Below, in pieces: positions 60,281 through 64,000 of a stretch of 64,000 nt of DNA. This stretch comes from Pseudomonadales bacterium. GTDB taxonomy: Bacteria; Pseudomonadota; Gammaproteobacteria; Pseudomonadales; Azotimanducaceae. The notes under the pieces are model-generated. The model saw only the letters and a program-made list of their open reading frames with translations, did no database searches and had not been told where the DNA came from. The stretch covers positions 310,001 through 374,000 of the forward strand of contig WLWP01000001.1 in assembly GCA_012103505.1 (NCBI GenBank). The letters run 5' to 3'. A program made the translations under genes and the position numbers. Positions within the stretch are counted from its first letter, which is position 1; every line of letters begins with the position of its first letter.

Positions 60281-60334
60281 AGTGTAGGAGGTTGTGGGGG
60301 AGTGTTTGTGAGGGTTTGTAGGTTGGTTGTGAGT
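60281..60334 (+). other. 54-base cytosine-free G/T-rich tract
   Basis: No C occurs between 60279 and 60334, and runs of two to five G recur (GGAGG, GGGGG, GGG, GG, GG). It separates the small minus-strand frame from the VOC gene. A G-quadruplex in the non-template strand is possible; function unknown. Confidence 0.5.
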
Positions 60335-60407
60335 CTAATTGGACGCTTGTTGCGGGGGCAGGCTATATTGCGGGTCTGCAATTCATGATGGGTTCGGGGG
60401 TTTAGCG

Positions 60408-60947
60408 ATGGCTGACAAGATGCTGGAGAGATATGAGTTTTTTCAGGAAGCTTATCTCGTAAATGACATTGAAAAGGCTTGTGAGAAGTGGAGTGAGCTT
60501 TATCGCGCTGGACCATTTGTGGTGACTCATCATCATAAGACAGACGAATTCATGTACCGCGAAACTGACCAAGAGGCGGATGTAAGTTACGCGTTCGGCT
60601 ATCTCGGTGATCTGATGATCCAGTTTATACAGCAGCATGACGACACGCCTTCGATCTACCGCGACATGTATGCCAAAGGTGAAGAAGGGTTCCATCATGT
60701 TGGTCTGTTGGTTAACGACTATGAAGGCGAAAAGACGCGTCTCAAGGAGCTGGGTTTTGTTCTCGCCTGTGAACTTCATGCCGATCGTGTTGATGCATGT
60801 TATTTCGATACTCGAAGCACGAACGGCGGCTTTACTGAGCTGCACGATGATCCACCGCATATTCTGAGCGCCTTCGCGGGATGGCGCCGCGCACACGAAC
60901 TCAAACGTCGCGGGGATCCGGCTATCATGCCGCGCGTGACGGACTAG
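60408..60947 (+). CDS. VOC/glyoxalase-fold metalloprotein
   Basis: A 179-residue vicinal-oxygen-chelate protein of the glyoxalase_4 type. It has an N-terminal Y-E-F-F-Q-E-A-Y-L-V-N-D-I strand, G-F-H-H-V-G-L-L-V-N-D-Y in the middle with the metal His, and F-T-E-L-H near the C-terminus with the Glu. A methylmalonyl-CoA-epimerase-like or ring-cleavage-like role is open. The ATG at 60408 is taken as start because it begins the fold; the open frame upstream runs through an A/T-poor promoter zone. Its stop lies five bases before the amidohydrolase start. Confidence 0.85.
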   Translation: MADKMLERYEFFQEAYLVNDIEKACEKWSELYRAGPFVVTHHHKTDEFMYRETDQEADVSYAFGYLGDLMIQFIQQHDDTPSIYRDMYAKGEEGFHHVGLLVNDYEGEKTRLKELGFVLACELHADRVDACYFDTRSTNGGFTELHDDPPHILSAFAGWRRAHELKRRGDPAIMPRVTD

Positions 60948-60952
60948 CGGTG

Positions 60953-62395
60953 ATGCAAAAGTTTCTGTTTTTTGTCTGTGCGCTCCTTGTTAGTGCGAAC
61001 AGCTCCGGCCTCGATTTGGTGATCAAGAATGGCCGGGTCATGGATCCCGCTAGCGGTTTGGATGGCATCCGCCATATTGGCATTGAGGCAGGACGGATTG
61101 TCGCGGTTAGCGAAACCAGACTCAGTGCGCCGACGGAGATCGACGCCAAAGGCTTGGTTGTGGCGCCTGGATTCATAGATTTACATGCCCACGGGCAAGA
61201 TCCGAGAAGCAATCTCTTCCAAGTTCAGGACGGCGTCACGACCGCAATTGAAGGAGAGATTGGGGTGCTCCCGGTGGATAAATGGCTTGCTAGCCGTGAA
61301 GGCAAGTCCCGTCCGAACTACGGGGCAACGGCGGGTCATCTGGCTGCACGCATTGAGCTGCTTCTAGGTCGTGAGGTCGGCAATCCGATCTTCCTCGATG
61401 CCGACATCAGAAATGACACAACTGTTGATTATGCCAACACAAAACTCGAAGGCACAGATGTCGATCGCTTGGTCGCGTTGCTTGATGCAGGGGTGACGAA
61501 TGGCGGTCTAGGTATCGGTATCGGCGCGACCTACACGCCTGGTGCATCCCATGAAGAACTGTTTCGGTTGTTCAAACTAGCGGCAAAAAAGGACGTTCCC
61601 ATATTTGTGCACATCCGCCAAGCCCGCTACATGGGTGGAGATTTGCTGGCACCGTTGCAAGAAATGCTCGCCAACGCAGCCGCCACAGGCGCATCCCTAC
61701 ATGTTGTGCACATAAACTCCAGTCTAGATCGTCAAGTTCGCACAGGAATGGAGATGATTCGAGGAGCAGTTGCTCAAGGTCATGACGTGACGACAGAGGC
61801 CTATCCGTACACCGCTGGATCGACGCGGATCGAAAGTGCCCTGTTCGATGATTATGAAGGAGACTTGAGCCAACTGCAGTGGACCCTGACCGGGGAACGC
61901 CTGACCCAAGAAACATTCGCCGAATTTCGCAAGATAGGTGGATGGGTGATCTTGCACGGTCGCGATGAAGAGACAAATACATGGATCACCGCACAGCCCG
62001 ACGTCATGGTGGCCAGTGATGGCGTACCATTTATTGGCGACGCCTCGCATCCTCGAGGAGCCGGAACCTTTGCCCGCGTGTTAGGTCACTATGCGCGGGA
62101 CCTTGGTGCGCTGGAGCTAATGGCGGCAATAAGAAAGATGACCATCGATCCGGCACGACGCATCGAGCAAAGCGCGGCATCAATGAAAAGAAAAGGGCGG
62201 GTTAGCGTTGGCGCCGATGCTGACATTGTTGTCTTTTCAGCTGAAGATATCTTAGACCAGGCGACCTACTCGCTGCCAGCCAGGCCTTCGATGGGTATTG
62301 TCCATGTGCTTGTTAATGGCGAATTCGTCGTTCGAGATGGCGAGCTGAAAGAAGATGCCTTTCCGGGACGACCTATTCGAAGCGAGAAGAAATAG
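60953..62395 (+). CDS. Exported D-aminoacylase/N-acyl-D-glutamate-deacylase-like amidohydrolase
   Basis: A 480-residue urease-superfamily amidohydrolase with a signal peptide (about 1-17). I-D-L-H-A-H-G-Q is the metal H-x-H; V-H-I-R-Q-A-R (about 218-224) and V-V-H-I-N-S supply further ligands, A-S-D-G-V holds the catalytic Asp, and the end V-L-V-N-G-E-F-V-V-R-D-G is the usual beta-sandwich strand. It probably acts in the periplasm on N-acyl amino acids or cyclic dipeptides. It is a second such enzyme besides the interrupted 38637 gene, and starts five bases after the VOC gene. Confidence 0.88.
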   Translation: MQKFLFFVCALLVSANSSGLDLVIKNGRVMDPASGLDGIRHIGIEAGRIVAVSETRLSAPTEIDAKGLVVAPGFIDLHAHGQDPRSNLFQVQDGVTTAIEGEIGVLPVDKWLASREGKSRPNYGATAGHLAARIELLLGREVGNPIFLDADIRNDTTVDYANTKLEGTDVDRLVALLDAGVTNGGLGIGIGATYTPGASHEELFRLFKLAAKKDVPIFVHIRQARYMGGDLLAPLQEMLANAAATGASLHVVHINSSLDRQVRTGMEMIRGAVAQGHDVTTEAYPYTAGSTRIESALFDDYEGDLSQLQWTLTGERLTQETFAEFRKIGGWVILHGRDEETNTWITAQPDVMVASDGVPFIGDASHPRGAGTFARVLGHYARDLGALELMAAIRKMTIDPARRIEQSAASMKRKGRVSVGADADIVVFSAEDILDQATYSLPARPSMGIVHVLVNGEFVVRDGELKEDAFPGRPIRSEKK

Positions 62396-62414
62396 AAGCA
62401 GAGGGACTAAACAA

Positions 62415-63530
62415 ATGCCGTTCTACAACGATTTACGTCCCCCGGCTGACTATGAAACGCGAGACTATGCGTTGGTTTTTCCTAAGATGACGCCCGCAGA
62501 GAAGAAACGCACCATAGAGGGGCTGCTGCGACTTCGAGGTGGATTTGCCAATCTCCCGGCGAAACGCGCGGATCAAAATCTCCTGATCGCAAGTTGGAAC
62601 ATCAAGGAGTTTGGCCACACGAACCAACGGCTACCTGAAGCTTTTTTCTACATTGCAGAAATCATCGCGCAGTTCGACCTCGTTGCTGTACAAGAGCTCA
62701 AATCCGGAATGGCTGATTTGGAACTCCTGATGCGCATCCTAGGTTCGGATTGGGACTTCATCGTCAACGACATTACGAACGGCACGGATGGCAACTCTGA
62801 GCGCTCCGCATATTTGTTTAACAAGGAACGCGTACAGCTGTCAGGTCTCGCTGGTGAGATTACGCTCTGGGATGAACTGACCGCGGGAAGCGCTATTAAG
62901 CAGCTCAAACGCGCACCTTATTTGACCGGATTCAAGTCTGGGTGGAAAACCTTCGCCATGATCAATCTTCATCTACACCCGGGTGACGATGCTGATGATC
63001 TAGCATTGCGTGGCGAGGATGTGCGGCTGTTGCTAGCGGCGATTGCGGAAAAGATTGCCCGCAATCAGCTGTGGAGCCGCAATTTGATATTGGTCGGCGA
63101 TTTCAATTTTTATGATGCTGACGAAGCAACGATCAGATTGATTGAAGGCGCAGGCTTTTTTGAGATTCAAGGTCTGAAGGGCATTGATACCAACGCCTCC
63201 TTGACCGAAGCCTATGACCGATTCTTCCTTACACGTAATGATTACTTCCAAGTTGTGAAAAACTCAGCCGGTACCGATCGAGCGGGTGTATTCACCCCGT
63301 TTATGCACGTCTATCAAACAGGCGAGCACGCCACCTACCGTGAGGAGATGCTCGAGGACTACACAGGTGCCAAGGATCTTGCGAATGATGACGTCGCGTT
63401 AGAGCGCTACTACAGACATCCTTGGCGCAAGAATCAGGTATCAGATCACTTTCCCATATGGTTCGAATTGACTGTCGATTCGTCGGAGACCTTCCTTCGA
63501 AACAAATTGGCCCAACTGGAGGCACTGTGA
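62415..63530 (+). CDS. Endonuclease/exonuclease/phosphatase (EEP) family protein
   Basis: A 371-residue metal-dependent phosphoesterase. EEP landmarks are I-A-S-W-N-I-K-E-F-G, V-Q-E-L-K with the metal Glu (about 95), L-H-L-H-P-G-D-D, V-G-D-F-N-F and the closing V-S-D-H-F-P with catalytic His. It could cut DNA, phospholipid or nucleotide phosphates; no signal peptide is seen. The ATG at 62415 follows the amidohydrolase stop by 19 bases. The penicillin-acylase GTG overlaps its TGA by four bases. Confidence 0.87.
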   Translation: MPFYNDLRPPADYETRDYALVFPKMTPAEKKRTIEGLLRLRGGFANLPAKRADQNLLIASWNIKEFGHTNQRLPEAFFYIAEIIAQFDLVAVQELKSGMADLELLMRILGSDWDFIVNDITNGTDGNSERSAYLFNKERVQLSGLAGEITLWDELTAGSAIKQLKRAPYLTGFKSGWKTFAMINLHLHPGDDADDLALRGEDVRLLLAAIAEKIARNQLWSRNLILVGDFNFYDADEATIRLIEGAGFFEIQGLKGIDTNASLTEAYDRFFLTRNDYFQVVKNSAGTDRAGVFTPFMHVYQTGEHATYREEMLEDYTGAKDLANDDVALERYYRHPWRKNQVSDHFPIWFELTVDSSETFLRNKLAQLEAL

Positions 63531-64000
63531 AACGCCCCATACTCCTCATAGTTTTATCATCAACCATAGCTTGGATCACATGTGATGTGGTTGCGGAAAC
63601 TGTGACCGTTCACCGAGATCAGTGGGGCGTTCCACATATCGTTTCTGAAACGGACGCGGGCGCGGTGTATGGGTATATGTATGCTCAAGCGCAGGACAAC
63701 TTCTGGCAAATAGAAGACAGCTACATCCAGGCCTTAGGGCGCTATGCAGAGGTTGTTGGCGAACAGGGCGTCGCCTCGGACTATCTCAATCGAGCGTTGC
63801 GCCTAACAAGCCTTGCCCAGGCTGAATATAAGACTCTGCCGCGCGAATTTAAGGCGTTGTTGGACGCAGGAGCAAAAGCGCTGAATGACGCCGTCGCAAC
63901 AGGTGCTAAGCCGCGCTTAATAGAGCGGTTCGAACCTTGGCACATACTCGCCCATGCCAAATTTTACCAATATCAACTCTTTGTTTTTGGGCGTGCACGG
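63527..64000 (+). CDS. Penicillin acylase family protein, N-terminal part
   Basis: The first 158 residues of an N-terminal-nucleophile hydrolase precursor. A signal peptide (about 1-22) is followed by V-T-V-H-R-D-Q-W-G-V-P-H-I and the A-Q-A-Q-D-N-F-W-Q-I-E segment that opens the alpha chain of penicillin G acylase, acylhomoserine lactone acylase and PvdQ. The catalytic Ser/Thr lies beyond the window. It starts with GTG in a GTGA overlap with the EEP gene. N-acyl cleavage would complement the upstream D-aminoacylase-like enzyme. Confidence 0.9.
   Translation, partial: MKRPILLIVLSSTIAWITCDVVAETVTVHRDQWGVPHIVSETDAGAVYGYMYAQAQDNFWQIEDSYIQALGRYAEVVGEQGVASDYLNRALRLTSLAQAEYKTLPREFKALLDAGAKALNDAVATGAKPRLIERFEPWHILAHAKFYQYQLFVFGRAR

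Overview
This 64 kb window looks like chromosomal DNA of a heterotrophic, probably marine, gammaproteobacterium of middling GC. That placement is an inference from gene content only: a yeast-type glyoxalase I, a Bax-like glucosaminidase, a REP-associated (RAYT) transposase, and a very large load of CoA-ester and alpha-ketoglutarate dioxygenase genes. No rRNA, tRNA, CRISPR array, prophage or classical defence island was seen. Coding density is high, no gene-free stretch exceeds 300 bases, and many genes overlap by 1-4 bases.

Layout. 1-4010: copper amine oxidase (cut by the left edge), divergent from a secreted serine hydrolase fused to VCBS/FG-GAP repeats. 4045-9461: SDRs, a cupin, glyoxalase I, an amidohydrolase and a beta-lactamase-fold esterase. 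9458-17328: a PhyH dioxygenase/CoA-transferase pair, an orphan molybdenum hydroxylase large subunit, a nitronate-monooxygenase-like enzyme and two alpha/beta hydrolases. 17325-22129: a hybrid histidine kinase divergent from a PyrD-PyrK fusion, followed by a HAD phosphatase and a P-loop kinase. 22144-29637: an HMG-CoA-lyase-like enzyme, enoyl-CoA hydratase, NRAMP-type transporter, thiolase homologue and a double-length CoA-transferase. 29695-38485: a translationally coupled PhyH / deazaflavin-type reductase / SDR operon, two more PhyH genes, an Ldh-family dehydrogenase, a 5'-3' exonuclease and a YHS protein. 38637-49597: an interrupted D-aminoacylase-like gene, a methyltransferase, a second double CoA-transferase, a ThDP decarboxylase, and a PhyH / hydratase / OB-fold / thiolase operon. 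49627-58817: cell-wall enzymes, an interrupted enolase-superfamily gene, an MFS permease, an Eis-like acetyltransferase, a PadR unit with a clear operator, a desaturase, a nitrobindin-like protein and a hydratase. 58818-64000: a RAYT transposase, then VOC, amidohydrolase, EEP and penicillin-acylase genes.

How the genes fit together. Most enzymes would activate (CaiB CoA-transferases), hydroxylate (PhyH), hydrate, dehydrogenate and cleave acyl-CoA esters. This points to breakdown of branched, sterol-like or terpenoid lipids, with hydrolases and amine or amide-cleaving enzymes feeding in substrates; the actual substrates cannot be read from the sequence.

The most unusual points are the PyrD-PyrK fusion, the hydrolase-VCBS fusion, a PhyH protein with H-G-G in place of the H-x-D iron motif, CoA-transferase tandem fusions of which one seems to have lost the catalytic Asp in one half, three otherwise intact genes each with one in-frame stop, a 15-bp tandem repeat building a signal peptide, and strong hairpins embedded in coding 3' ends.
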